A DNA stretch of 23,891 nucleotides from contig CBDCME010000007.1 in the NCBI GenBank assembly GCA_965218865.1, positions 1 to 23,891 of the forward strand. The letters are read 5' to 3'. The notes beneath the pieces are model-generated. The model was not told the DNA's origin. It did no database searches and saw only the letters and a program-made list of their open reading frames with translations. Of this stretch, positions 1 to 8,775 are shown piece after piece (within the stretch, counting starts at the first letter, position 1; each line of letters opens with the position of its first letter). The position numbers and the translations under genes were made by a program. This stretch comes from CBDCME01 sp965218865. Lineage in GTDB: Bacteria > Pseudomonadota > Alphaproteobacteria > JAAXGF01.

Positions 1-306
1 GGGACCACGGGGATTGGCGTTGGAATCGCCATCCCCCACGGAAAACTGCCTGAGCTTCCGCGCATATATGGGTTGTTCGCGCGGCTCGATCAGGGGGTCG
101 ACTTCGACGCCATCGACGACCAACCCGTGGATCTCATTTTTTTGTTGTTGGCGCCCGAATCCGCCGGGGCGGATCATCTCAAGGCCTTGGCCCGGGTGTC
201 GCGCCTGTTGCGCGACGAGAAGGTGTGCAAGCAGCTCCGATCGTGCGAAAGCGCCGAGGCGATTTACGCCCTTCTCACCCGGCCGACTAACTCTCGCGCG
301 GCTTGA
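1..306 (+). CDS. ptsN: PTS EIIA-Ntr (PtsN), 3' part
   Basis: This is the C-terminal two thirds of the nitrogen-PTS EIIA protein, open at the left window edge (about 101 codons; the full protein is usually 150-165 residues). The frame reads GIAIPHGKLPEL near its start. The His of IPHGK is the conserved phosphoacceptor of the EIIA-Ntr/fructose family. It is followed by the typical block around DLIFLLLAPESAGADHLK. PtsN takes phosphate from an HPr-like protein and regulates by protein contact (K+ transport, nitrogen and stress control in studied bacteria) instead of importing sugar. HPr kinase and HPr follow downstream, so the whole relay except EI is in or near this cluster. The start and upstream genes lie outside the window. 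Confidence 0.93.
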   Translation, partial: GTTGIGVGIAIPHGKLPELPRIYGLFARLDQGVDFDAIDDQPVDLIFLLLAPESAGADHLKALARVSRLLRDEKVCKQLRSCESAEAIYALLTRPTNSRAA

Positions 307-392
307 GAAGCGCGGCTCGGGCGCGGGGGCGAGGTACCCATGTCCGAGTGTGAGCGATTGACACGACGCACCGGAATCCGCAACCTGCGAAT

Positions 393-827
393 ATGGCGAC
401 CCTGGTTCACGGGACCTGCGTCGAATTGTCCGGGATAGGCGTTCTGTTGCGCGGAGCGTCGGGAAGCGGAAAGTCCGATTTAGCCCTCCGTCTGATCGAT
501 GGCGGGGGATTCCTCGTCTCCGACGATCAGGTTGCGGTCGAATGCGTGGCCGACCACCTCGTTGCTCAGGCGCCGACGGAGTTGTCGGGCATGTTCGAGG
601 TTCGGGGAGTGGGTGTCGTACGTCTTCCGTTCGCCGAGCGCGCGTTCCTCGGGGTGACGGTCGACCTCGTCGAAAGGAACAAGATCGAGCGTTTGCCCAC
701 ACCCCAAATCTGGGAATTCCTCGGCGTCAAGGTGCCGCTGTACGAAGTCGATCCCTTCACGGTTTCGGCTGCCGACAGGGTCCGGCTCATCGCTCGGCTG
801 GCCACCAACGCGATGGCGAAAAGCTGA
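393..827 (+). CDS. hprK: HPr kinase/phosphorylase, short alphaproteobacterial form
   Basis: This 144-residue protein corresponds to the C-terminal catalytic domain of HprK. The roughly 130-residue N-terminal domain found in Firmicutes is absent, as is usual in alphaproteobacteria. A P-loop GASGSGKS lies at residues 21-28, and the HprK signature region FEVRGVGVVRLP at about residues 69-80. The enzyme phosphorylates and dephosphorylates HPr on Ser46; the HPr in this cluster does have Ser at position 46. The ATG at 393 is the first usable start after an in-frame stop at 351. The stop codon shares one base with the rapZ start (TGATG), which indicates translational coupling. No close Shine-Dalgarno sequence is obvious. 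Confidence 0.93.
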   Translation: MATLVHGTCVELSGIGVLLRGASGSGKSDLALRLIDGGGFLVSDDQVAVECVADHLVAQAPTELSGMFEVRGVGVVRLPFAERAFLGVTVDLVERNKIERLPTPQIWEFLGVKVPLYEVDPFTVSAADRVRLIARLATNAMAKS

Positions 828-1774
828 TGCGGGCGGTGCCGCAAGGTGATGTCCGCGGCGACGAACGGTCACCGCCGTTGACGCGCCCGCGAAACCAACT
901 CGTGCTGATCACGGGCATGTCGGGGGCCGGGAAAACAACGGTTCTGAAAGCGCTGGAGGATTCCGGCTATGAAGCCGTGGACAATCTTCCGTTGTCGCTT
1001 ATATCGAGGTTGGTGAGACCGAGTTCCGGCGAACGGGAGGCGCTCGCCATACATGTCGACATCCGGACCCGGGATTTCGGGGCCCAGGCTTTCGAGGCGG
1101 CGACCAAACCCTTGCTGGAGCAAGGGAATCTTAATCTGCGAGTGCTGTTTATTGATTGCGAGGACGAGGTATTGCGCCGGCGCTTCACGGCAACGCGACG
1201 CCGTCATCCACTCGCCGCGGACCGCCCCTTGATCGACGGTATTCGGCACGAGCGCCATCTGATCGGTTGGCTGCGGGACCGGGCCGATGTCGACATCGAT
1301 ACCACCAGCCTTGCCGTCGCCGACTTGCGGCGCATGGTCACCAGCTCGTTCGCACTCGAGGGCCGGACACACCTGAGTGTGTTCGTGACCTCCTTCTCTT
1401 ACGGACTGGGGATTCCTCGGGAGGCCGATCTGGTTTTCGACGCCCGTTTCCTGGTCAACCCCCATTACGAAGACCACTTGCGGCCGCTTACCGGCATGGA
1501 CCCGGCGGTGGGCGAATATGTTCGGGCCGACCCGGGTTTCGCAGCCTTCTTCGACTCCTTGACCCGGCTCGTTCAGCCCCTTTTGCCACGTTTCAAGCGC
1601 GAGGGGAAAAGTTATTTGACGATCGCAATCGGTTGCACTGGAGGGCGTCATCGCTCAGTCTATGTCGCTTCCCGATTGGCGCATCATCTCGATGCCGCCG
1701 GTCAGGGAGTTCACTTGAGGCATCGCGACCTCGAATCGATCTCGGCGAGGTCGTATCAGAAGGTTACCCAATGA
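827..1774 (+). CDS. rapZ: RapZ-family nucleotide-binding protein / RNase adapter
   Basis: The protein has 315 residues; E. coli RapZ has 284, and the extra length is an N-terminal extension. A Walker A motif GMSGAGKT lies at residues 30-37 and is followed by the family-typical GYEAVDNLPLSL. The conserved C-terminal region GCTGGRHRSVYVASRL lies near residue 268. In enterobacteria RapZ guides RNase E to the sRNA GlmZ and so controls GlmS. In alphaproteobacteria the partner is less clear, so only the family is assigned here. An open frame extends further upstream, but the ATG at 827 overlaps the hprK stop and leaves hprK intact. The gene overlaps the next one by four bases (ATGA), as expected within one operon. 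Confidence 0.92.
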   Translation: MRAVPQGDVRGDERSPPLTRPRNQLVLITGMSGAGKTTVLKALEDSGYEAVDNLPLSLISRLVRPSSGEREALAIHVDIRTRDFGAQAFEAATKPLLEQGNLNLRVLFIDCEDEVLRRRFTATRRRHPLAADRPLIDGIRHERHLIGWLRDRADVDIDTTSLAVADLRRMVTSSFALEGRTHLSVFVTSFSYGLGIPREADLVFDARFLVNPHYEDHLRPLTGMDPAVGEYVRADPGFAAFFDSLTRLVQPLLPRFKREGKSYLTIAIGCTGGRHRSVYVASRLAHHLDAAGQGVHLRHRDLESISARSYQKVTQ

Positions 1775-2175
1775 TTGGATTGGTACTTGTTACCCATGGA
1801 CGGTTGGCGGAAGAGTTCATCGCGGCGACCGAGCATGTCGTCGGCTTGCAACGCAACGTCAAGGCCATCTGTATCGGACCCGACGACGACATGGAGCAGC
1901 GGCGCAGCGACATTCTAGCGGCCGTCACCGAGGTCGACGAGGGTGAAGGAGTCATTCTGTTGACCGACATGTTCGGCGGCACCCCTTCCAACCTCGCGAT
2001 CTCCATCCTTGAGAAAGCGAAGGTTGAGGTGATCGCCGGTGTCAATCTGCCGATGCTCATAAAGCTTGCCTCGGTTCGCACTGGCGCTACCCTCGAAGAG
2101 GCGGTTTCGAGTGCTCAGGAAGCGGGAAAAAAATATATCAACGTGGCAAGTGATCTGCTCGGCGAAGGCCGGTAG
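1771..2175 (+). CDS. PTS EIIA component, mannose family
   Basis: This is a 134-residue stand-alone EIIA of the mannose/fructose/sorbose family. It starts MIGLVLVTHGRLAEE, with the phosphoacceptor His at residue 9, and carries the hallmark TDMFGGTPSNLA near the middle. It accepts phosphate from HPr. No IIB, IIC or IID subunit is present nearby, so a sugar-transport role is unlikely. In alphaproteobacteria such orphan EIIA-Man proteins sit with HprK and HPr as part of a regulatory relay. The start codon overlaps the rapZ stop by ATGA. HPr follows 35 bases after the stop. Confidence 0.93.
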   Translation: MIGLVLVTHGRLAEEFIAATEHVVGLQRNVKAICIGPDDDMEQRRSDILAAVTEVDEGEGVILLTDMFGGTPSNLAISILEKAKVEVIAGVNLPMLIKLASVRTGATLEEAVSSAQEAGKKYINVASDLLGEGR

Positions 2176-2210
2176 TTGATCGTTACCCACTTCTGGTCCC
2201 AAAGTGCATC

Positions 2211-2477
2211 ATGATCCGCCGCCGGATGAGGATCCTCAATTCACGCGGACTGCACGCGCGGGCGGCGGCGAAGTTCGTCAAGACCGTGGAACCGTTCGAT
2301 GCCGATGTCCGAGTCCACCGCGGCGGCGTCGAAGTATCGGGCAGGTCGATACTAGGCCTGATGATGCTCGCCGCCGGTCCGGCGAGCGAGATTGAGCTGC
2401 GTGTGAGCGGAAGGCAAGCGACCGAAGTGCTCGCGGCGCTAGACCAACTTGCGGCCAAACATTTTGGGGAGGACTGA
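2211..2477 (+). CDS. ptsH: HPr-family phosphocarrier protein
   Basis: This 88-residue HPr has the active-site motif GLHARAAAKFV with the phosphorylated His at residue 15, and Ser at residue 46 (GRSILGLMML), the usual HprK target. It passes phosphate from enzyme I to PtsN and EIIA-Man; its phospho-Ser form would be set by the HprK encoded upstream. The ATG at 2211 gives conventional numbering for both residues. A second ATG five codons later would give a shorter N-terminus. No enzyme I (ptsP/ptsI) gene is in the window. Confidence 0.93.
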   Translation: MIRRRMRILNSRGLHARAAAKFVKTVEPFDADVRVHRGGVEVSGRSILGLMMLAAGPASEIELRVSGRQATEVLAALDQLAAKHFGED

Positions 2478-2548
2478 TGGCGGCGCCGGAATTCGAACCA
2501 AAAGGGAGCGGCGGGTTGTACGCGATCGGGTATCGCCCACGAAGAGGT

Positions 2549-2560
2549 CACAGGCCTGTG
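2549..2560. promoter_or_regulatory. 12-bp palindrome upstream of ahcY
   Basis: CACAGGCCTGTG is a perfect 12-bp inverted repeat in the 160-bp gap between HPr and ahcY, about 80 bases before the ahcY start. Its position suits an operator or part of a leader structure. I do not recognise a specific regulator motif, and no -35/-10 pair is convincing. Confidence 0.25.
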
Positions 2561-2639
2561 GACAGCGGCACGGGTAAACGATATGTCCACGAACGAGTGC
2601 CATTATCCGTCTGATCTGTCTTTATTTCGGGAGAATACG

Positions 2640-3935
2640 ATGAGCAAAACGGGCGATTTTAAGGTTGCCGATATTTCTTTGAAGGATTGGGGCCGGAAGG
2701 AAATCGACATCGCCGAGACAGAGATGCCGGGGTTGATGGCGTTGAGGGAGGTTAATGGCGCCAGCAAGCCCCTTGCCGGGGCCCGCATCGTCGGTTGTCT
2801 GCATATGACGATCCAGACCGCGGTGCTGATCGAAACCCTGATTCATCTCGGCGCCGAATTGCGCTGGAGTTCGTGCAATATCTTCTCGACCCAGGATCAC
2901 GCGGCGGCGGCGATCGCCGCCGCCGGAATTCCGGTTTTCGCGTGGAAGGGTGAAACGGAGGAAGAGTACGAATGGTGTATCGAACAGGCGATCGCCGGCC
3001 CAAACGGCTGGCGTCCGAACCTCCTCCTCGACGACGGCGGCGATCTGACCAAGGTCATGCACGAACGTCATTCCGATCTGATGGCCGATGTCACCGGATT
3101 GTCCGAGGAGACGACCACCGGCGTGCACCGCCTCTACGATATGGAGCGGGCGGGTACCCTGATGGTGCCGGCGATAAACGTGAACGATTCGGTGACCAAG
3201 TCCAAGTTTGACAACCTGTATGGCTGCCGCGAAAGTCTCATCGACGGTATCAAGCGCGCCACCGATGTGATGCTCGCCGGCAAAACCGCGGTCGTCTGTG
3301 GTTTCGGCGAGGTCGGCAAGGGATCGGCCGCGAGTCTCAGAGGGCAGGGCGCTCGGGTACTGATCACCGAGATCGACCCGATATGCGCGCTGCAAGCGGC
3401 GATGGAGGGGTTCCAGGTCGTTACGATGGACGAGGCGGCGCCGATGGGCGACATCTTCGTCACCGCCACCGGAAACGTCGATGTCATTACCCTGGAACAC
3501 ATGCGGGAAATGAAGGACTGCGCCATTGTTTGTAACATCGGCCATTTCGATAGCGAGATTCAGGTTGGCGCGCTCGCGAATATGAAATGGAACGAAATCA
3601 AGCCCCAGGTCGATGAGATTGAATTTCCAGATGGCAAGCGGTTGATTGTTCTGGCCAAGGGCCGCCTGGTCAATCTAGGGTGTGCGACTGGTCATCCGAG
3701 CTTTGTGATGAGCGCCTCGTTCACGAACCAGGTCCTGGCCCAAATCGAACTCTGGCAGCATCCGGATCGATACGAAAACAAAGTCTACGTTTTGCCGAAG
3801 CACTTGGACGAAAAAGTGGCCCGGTTTCACCTCGATAAGATCGGGGCCAATCTTACTCGTTTGACCGACAAACAAGCGGATTATTTGGGTCTCGACGTCG
3901 AAGGTCCCTTCAAGCCCGACCATTACCGGTATTAG
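2640..3935 (+). CDS. ahcY: S-adenosylhomocysteinase
   Basis: This 431-residue enzyme hydrolyses S-adenosylhomocysteine to adenosine and homocysteine in the methyl cycle. It is cytosolic, NAD-dependent and normally tetrameric. Visible family signatures are CNIFSTQDHAAAAIA in the substrate region, the NAD-binding loop GFGEVGKGSAASLRGQGA, the block NIGHFDSEIQV, and the terminal KPDHYRY. The ATG at 2640 is preceded at 6 bases by GGGAG. An in-frame ATG at 2583 would add 19 residues that do not resemble the family N-terminus, so it was not used. The gene is followed after 38 bases by the DivL-like kinase; I recall the ahcY-kinase pairing from other alphaproteobacteria, but did not check it. Confidence 0.96.
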   Translation: MSKTGDFKVADISLKDWGRKEIDIAETEMPGLMALREVNGASKPLAGARIVGCLHMTIQTAVLIETLIHLGAELRWSSCNIFSTQDHAAAAIAAAGIPVFAWKGETEEEYEWCIEQAIAGPNGWRPNLLLDDGGDLTKVMHERHSDLMADVTGLSEETTTGVHRLYDMERAGTLMVPAINVNDSVTKSKFDNLYGCRESLIDGIKRATDVMLAGKTAVVCGFGEVGKGSAASLRGQGARVLITEIDPICALQAAMEGFQVVTMDEAAPMGDIFVTATGNVDVITLEHMREMKDCAIVCNIGHFDSEIQVGALANMKWNEIKPQVDEIEFPDGKRLIVLAKGRLVNLGCATGHPSFVMSASFTNQVLAQIELWQHPDRYENKVYVLPKHLDEKVARFHLDKIGANLTRLTDKQADYLGLDVEGPFKPDHYRY

Positions 3936-3973
3936 AAAAATGGCCATTCACATCCGCGACTCGGACGGTTTCG

Positions 3974-6434
3974 GTGAACCAGCGCGAGGACCGACCTAAT
4001 ATCAGGTCCCTGTCGCCGTTGACCGCGCAAGGACCGTTGGCGGGGCCTTGGCCGTGGCGCTTCATCGCCATCGCCTGGGTAGCCGCGGGCGTGCTCGGAT
4101 CGGTCGCCATTCTTTCCCCCGACGTGATGGCCGTGCAGGTGGCGGCGAGCGTCGGGTTCTTGCTTGCGCTGGTGGGAGGACTCGCGGCCGCTACCCGGGC
4201 GAGGACCGTGCTCGACCGCATGCGCCGGCAAGTGGCGCTGTTTTCCGCGGCCCACGATTCGTCCACCGCGGGCAATCTTTATTGGCTTTCGGGCGATGAT
4301 CTCGAGGCCTCCGCGCCTCTTTTGGCGGATCGCCTCCGAAACGCCTCCGACAGTCAATTCGCCCGAATCTCGCGGTGTTTTACGACGGATCGGGACGGCG
4401 ATCGTCTGCTCACGGCCGTAAAGGCGTTGCGGGCCCGAGGGAAAGCGTTTTCGCTCCTACTCCGCGCTGATGACCGAATTTTCCAGGCCGACGGCTTTAT
4501 TCTGGGCCACGATCCATCACGAGCGATCGGCAGCTTCGTTTGGGTGCGCGAGGCCAAGGACTTCATTCGCCGGACGGCGGAAGCGGAGCACGAGCGGGAT
4601 CGGCTCGCCGAAATTTTGGACCGGGTGCCCTTTCCGATCTGGCGGCGCGACGAAACCGGAGCGTTGCAATACTGTAACCGGTCCTACGCCGACGGAGTCG
4701 AGGCGGATCGCGAAACGGTGCTGAGGGATGGGGGTGTCGAGCTGATTCCGGCCGCCACGCCCGCCGAGTCCCGGACTATCGCCGAGTCCGCACGGACCTC
4801 GGGAAAACCCCAGAGCGACGAGCGGCACGTCGTCGTGGGGGGACAACGCCGGCTCTTGAATATCGTCGAGGTGCCCACTTCCGACGATGGCGGGACAGTG
4901 GGAGCCGCTTGCGACATCACCAATCTGGAAGCCCTCCGGCGGGAACTCAAGGATCACGTCGCCGCTCAAAGCGAATTGCTGGAGCTCCTGGCCACCGCGA
5001 TCGCCATTTTTGGTCCGGACAGACAATTGAATTTCTTCAATCGGTCCTATGCGATTTTGTGGAGACTCGATGAGGAATGGTTGAACTCAAAACCCTTGTT
5101 GGAGGAAATCCTCGAAGTACTCCGGGGGAAAAGGCGCATCCCCGAAGTCGTCGACTTCCCCGAATTCAAGAAGCGTCTGGCCGCGTTCTTCACCGAACTC
5201 ATCGGCTCGCACGAAGAACTCATGCATTTGCCCGACGAGACGACGTTGCGCATGACCGTCAACCCGCATCCCTTCGGGGGTCTGTTGTTCACCTGGGAGG
5301 ATGTCACCGACGAGCTGGCGCTCGAACGGCGCCTAAAAACCGAGATCGACGTCAAGGCGGCGACCCTCGATCATCTTTACGACGGCGTCGCCGTGTTCGG
5401 CGGTGATGGCCGTTTGAAGCTCAGCAACCCGGTCTACGCGAGCCTGTGGGGATTGAGCGCCGAGGCGGTGAGCGGGGAACCTCATGTTTCGGTAGTCACC
5501 GAACTCATGAGAGCGTATTTCGATCGAGACGACGAGTGGACCGACTACAAGGCCCGGGTCATCGCCCGGCTGACGGAGCGGCGCACCAATTTCGAGCAGT
5601 TGGAACGGTTCGACGGCACGGTATTGACCTGGGCCACCGTTCCGCTCCCGGACGGGGCGGCCCTCATGATCTATCGTGATTTGACCGACAGCGTGAAAGT
5701 CGAGCGGGCCTTGCGCGAACGCAACGAAGCCCTGCAAGAGGCCGACCAGCTGAAATCGGAGTTCGTCGCCAACGTGTCCTACGAGTTGCGCACGCCTCTC
5801 AACACGATTATCGGTTTCAGCCAGATTCTGGCGGAGCACTACTATGGTGAACTCAACCAGCAGCAGGATGAATACGTCAAGGGCGTGCTCGAATCATCGC
5901 AGCACCTGTCCCTGTTGATTGGCGATATCCTCGACTTGGCGAGTATCGAGGCGGGGCAGATGGTGCTTGAAAACGCGCGCTTCGCCTTGCGTCCGATGTT
6001 GGAAAGTACGTTGTCGCTCAGTCAGGAGCGGGTGCGCAAAAAAGATCTCGCGGTCAATTTTTCGTGTCCCGACGACGTCGGCGAGATCGTCTGCGACGAA
6101 CGAAGAATCAAGCAGGTTGTCTTCAACCTCCTGAACAATGCGATCAAATTTACCCCCGCGGGTGGCCAGGTATCCCTTGCGGCGGAGAGGAAGGACGCGG
6201 AAATCATTCTCACCGTGAGTGATACCGGCGTCGGCATTCCGCGCGATAAACTGGATCGGGTCTTCGACAAGTTCCGGCGCGGTGGCACCCAGGGCCAGGC
6301 CGGAACTGGCCTGGGACTGGCGCTGGTCAAGGCGTTCGTCGATTTGCACGGCGGTCGCGTCAAGCTAGACGCAGATCGACGCCGGCACCCGCGTGACCTG
6401 CTATTTGCCGGTGACGCCGAAGGCGTCGCCTTAA
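3974..6434 (+). CDS. divL: DivL-like PAS sensor kinase, Tyr in the H-box, C-terminus frameshifted
   Basis: This membrane-anchored histidine-kinase-like protein has about 819 residues if one frame change is allowed. Two hydrophobic helices lie at residues 29-47 and 52-74. PAS-like segments begin near residues 209, 333 and 463. A HisKA domain lies around 595-660 and a HATPase_c domain from about 700, with N-box NLLNNAIKFTP, G1 DTGVGIPRDK and G2 GTGLGLAL. The H-box reads FVANVSYELRTPL: residue 603 is Tyr (TAC) where active kinases have His. That is the hallmark of Caulobacter DivL, a cell-cycle protein that acts with DivK and CckA. After GGRVKLDA (about 6370) the frame diverges. The expected ending, AGTRVTCYLPVTPKASP, is readable one frame over and stops at 6434. 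Uncorrected, the frame runs to 6583, antisense into the next gene. Confidence 0.82.
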
Positions 6435-6446
6435 GTGGAGATTCAA

Positions 6447-7490
6447 TCAGCCAGGCGAGTTCGCCGAGCGGCCGAGCGATGGGATCCCCGTCATCGTCGA
6501 ATACTCGAAATGTAGTTCCTGGTCTTGATGCACGAGCGGATGGATGGCGTGTGCCGCCGTCGCCGCCTCGGCAAATCCGCTGAGGATGAGCTTGAGTTTT
6601 CCGGCGTAGGTGGTGACGTCGCCGATCGCGAATAGGCCCGCGATATTGGTGGCGCTGGTCGCGGGATCGACCGCGATTTGCTTGCGCTCGAGGTTCAGAC
6701 CCCAGCCGCTGATGGGCCCGAGATTCATCGACAGCCCGAAAAAAGGTAGCAGGATATCGGCGGCGATGCGGCGGCGTTCTCCGTCGAAGTCTTGCACGAC
6801 CACGGTTTCGAGGTGCCCGTCGGAGCCTTCGATGCCCGCGAGCTGAAAGGGAACCACGAGGTCGATCCGACCCTCCGCGGCCAGACGATGGAGCCGCTCG
6901 ACCGTCTCCGGCATGCCGCGAAACTTCGCTCGCCGATGGACGACGGTCAATCTTGCCGCCACCTCGGCCAGGGAAACGGCCCAGTCGAGGGCCGAATCGC
7001 CGCCGCCGGCGATGACCACGCGTTTCCCGCGAAATTTCTCTCGTCGCTTGACGAGGTAGAATACGCTCTCGCCTTCGTACTCCTCGATCCCCGGCAAGGG
7101 CGGCCGTTGGGGGCCGAAGGCGCCGCGGCCGGCGGCGATGATCACGGCCCGGCAGGTAATGGTCAGATTTCGTGACGTTTGCACACTCCAGGATCCGTTG
7201 TCCCCCTGGCGCAATCCCGTAACCTGCTGGCCCAGGTGATAGATCGGCTCGAAGGGCGCGGCCTGTTCGGCGAGCCGATCGACAAGTTGCGCGGCCATGA
7301 TCTCCGGGTACCCAGGGACGTCGTAAATCGGTTTCTCCGGATAAAGCGCCGTGCATTGGCCGCCGATCGCGTCCAGGGCATCAACGACATGGCAGCGCAT
7401 GCGCAACATACCCGCTTCGAAGATGGCGAAGAGGCCGACGGGTCCCGCGCCGACCACGATGACGTCGGTCTCGAACTGGTTGCCGGACAT
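6447..7490 (-). CDS. ferredoxin/flavodoxin-NADP reductase, thioredoxin-reductase-like type
   Basis: This 347-residue FAD/NADP(H) flavoprotein resembles thioredoxin reductase in fold but has no redox CxxC, as in the YumC-type ferredoxin-NADP reductases. The FAD motif GAGPVG lies at residues 14-19, a conserved GGQCTALYPEKPIYDVPG at about 43-60, the NADPH motif VVIAGGGDSALDW at about 158-170, and the C-terminal FAD-contact segment GLFAIGDVTTYAGK later. It would pass electrons between NADPH and ferredoxin or flavodoxin. The start is the ATG at 7490, directly before the family-like ETDVIVVGAGP; an upstream in-frame start at 7532 adds 14 unlikely residues. The gene converges on divL with only 12 bases between stops and no visible terminator. 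Confidence 0.9.
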   Translation of the reverse strand: MSGNQFETDVIVVGAGPVGLFAIFEAGMLRMRCHVVDALDAIGGQCTALYPEKPIYDVPGYPEIMAAQLVDRLAEQAAPFEPIYHLGQQVTGLRQGDNGSWSVQTSRNLTITCRAVIIAAGRGAFGPQRPPLPGIEEYEGESVFYLVKRREKFRGKRVVIAGGGDSALDWAVSLAEVAARLTVVHRRAKFRGMPETVERLHRLAAEGRIDLVVPFQLAGIEGSDGHLETVVVQDFDGERRRIAADILLPFFGLSMNLGPISGWGLNLERKQIAVDPATSATNIAGLFAIGDVTTYAGKLKLILSGFAEAATAAHAIHPLVHQDQELHFEYSTMTGIPSLGRSANSPG

Positions 7491-7537
7491 GGCAAATTTC
7501 CATAGGTGACAAAGTACGGTTAAACCTACCACCGACT

Positions 7538-7571
7538 CCGGGGCTAGGGCCAGCCGCGGCCCCAGCCCCGG
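7538..7571. other. strong GC-rich hairpin in the divergent intergenic region
   Basis: CCGGGGCT at 7538-7545 pairs exactly with AGCCCCGG at 7564-7571, and GGGCC/GGCCC extends the stem inward around a six-base loop. It lies between the divergent starts at 7490 and 7665. No T-run follows on either strand, so it is not a standard intrinsic terminator. Its role is unknown. Confidence 0.4.
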
Positions 7572-7664
7572 AGGAGGATGGAGCCCTATTCGGAGTTTCC
7601 CCAGCCCCCACCTGTACCCGTTTTGTTCTTGATTAATTTTTATTGACGCTCATAATTTTCAGCC

Positions 7665-8744
7665 ATGGGTTCGGGCCAAAACCATCTATTTCGCAAGGGG
7701 CGCGGCGCGCTGAGCAACCCGAGCGGCCGCTTCGAGGCGACCGCGAGAGAGCCGTGGGACGATGGCTGGGGGTCGCTCGACGAGGAACCGCCGCCGCTAA
7801 GGACGACGGTCCAGATCGACGCCACCCGGAGGATCATCACCCGCAACACCTCGCCCGACGTGCCTTTCGACCGATCCATCAACCCTTACCGAGGGTGTGA
7901 ACACGGCTGCGTGTATTGCTTCGCCCGGCCGAGCCACGCCTACCTCGGACTCTCGCCGGGCCAGGATTTCGAGTCGCGGCTGTTCGCGAAACCCGAGGCG
8001 CCGGCCCTTTTGCGCGAGGAGCTTGGGCGGCCGGGTTACCGCTGTCGGGTGATGGCCCTAGGCACGAACACCGATCCCTACCAGCCCATCGAAAGGCGTT
8101 ATCGAATCGTGCGCGGGATTCTCGAGGTTTTGGCGGCGTGCGACCACCCGGTGGGCGTCGTCACCAAGTCAAATCTGGTGACGCGGGACATCGATATCCT
8201 GGCACCGATGGCCGCGAAGAAGCTGGCGCGAGTGTACGTTTCGCTGACGACCCTCGACCGGGAACTGGCCCGGCGCCTCGAGCCGAGGGCGCCGACACCG
8301 AGGCGACGTCTTGAGACGATCCGGGCCCTGAGCCGCGACGGCATTCCGGTCGGTGTACTCGTCGCTCCGGTCATTCCGGGCCTCACCGATACCGAAATCG
8401 AGGAGATTCTCGGCGCCGCCCGGGAGATGGGCGCGACCTCGGCGGGTTGGGTTCTTCTCCGCCTGCCCCATGAGGTGAAGACCCTGTTCAAGGAATGGCT
8501 CGCCGTTCATGCGCCGGCGAAGGCCGGGCGTATCATGAGGTTGTTGCGGGCGGCCCGCGGCGGCCGGGAGTACGACTCCCGCTTCGAGGTTCGGATGAAG
8601 GGGGAGGGGGTCTACGCCGGCACCATTCGACGTCGGTTCGAGCTTGCTTGCCGGCGGCTCGGACTGAATGCGCGGCGCTGGGACCTGGTGACGAATTTAT
8701 TCCGCCTTCCACCTCGCATCGGGGAACAATTGCGATTATTCTAA
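7665..8744 (+). CDS. radical SAM protein, SplB-like / PA0069 family
   Basis: This 359-residue protein has the radical SAM cluster motif CEHGCVYC (Cys78, Cys82, Cys85), which would bind a [4Fe-4S] cluster and S-adenosylmethionine. The neighbouring sequence (INPYRGCEHGC, then MALGTNTDPYQPIE) matches the family commonly annotated as PA0069 or spore-photoproduct-lyase-like. Its substrate is not established, and true spore photoproduct lyase activity is not implied in a non-sporulating proteobacterium. The ATG at 7665 precedes a hydrophilic N-terminal segment of about 70 residues. The antiporter begins 31 bases after the stop, so co-transcription is possible. Confidence 0.85.
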   Translation: MGSGQNHLFRKGRGALSNPSGRFEATAREPWDDGWGSLDEEPPPLRTTVQIDATRRIITRNTSPDVPFDRSINPYRGCEHGCVYCFARPSHAYLGLSPGQDFESRLFAKPEAPALLREELGRPGYRCRVMALGTNTDPYQPIERRYRIVRGILEVLAACDHPVGVVTKSNLVTRDIDILAPMAAKKLARVYVSLTTLDRELARRLEPRAPTPRRRLETIRALSRDGIPVGVLVAPVIPGLTDTEIEEILGAAREMGATSAGWVLLRLPHEVKTLFKEWLAVHAPAKAGRIMRLLRAARGGREYDSRFEVRMKGEGVYAGTIRRRFELACRRLGLNARRWDLVTNLFRLPPRIGEQLRLF

Positions 8745-8775
8745 GCACCGGGAAGGAGGGTTGGACACCGCCATC

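Noticed and set aside
2478..2639. SAH or SAM/SAH riboswitch upstream of ahcY
   Set aside because: The position is right, but I could not match the conserved core of either class, only a short palindrome.
6022..7356. Long minus-strand open frame (444 codons) across the divL end and reductase
   Set aside because: It is Arg/Pro-rich shadow coding opposite divL and in a wrong frame of the reductase; no domain is visible.
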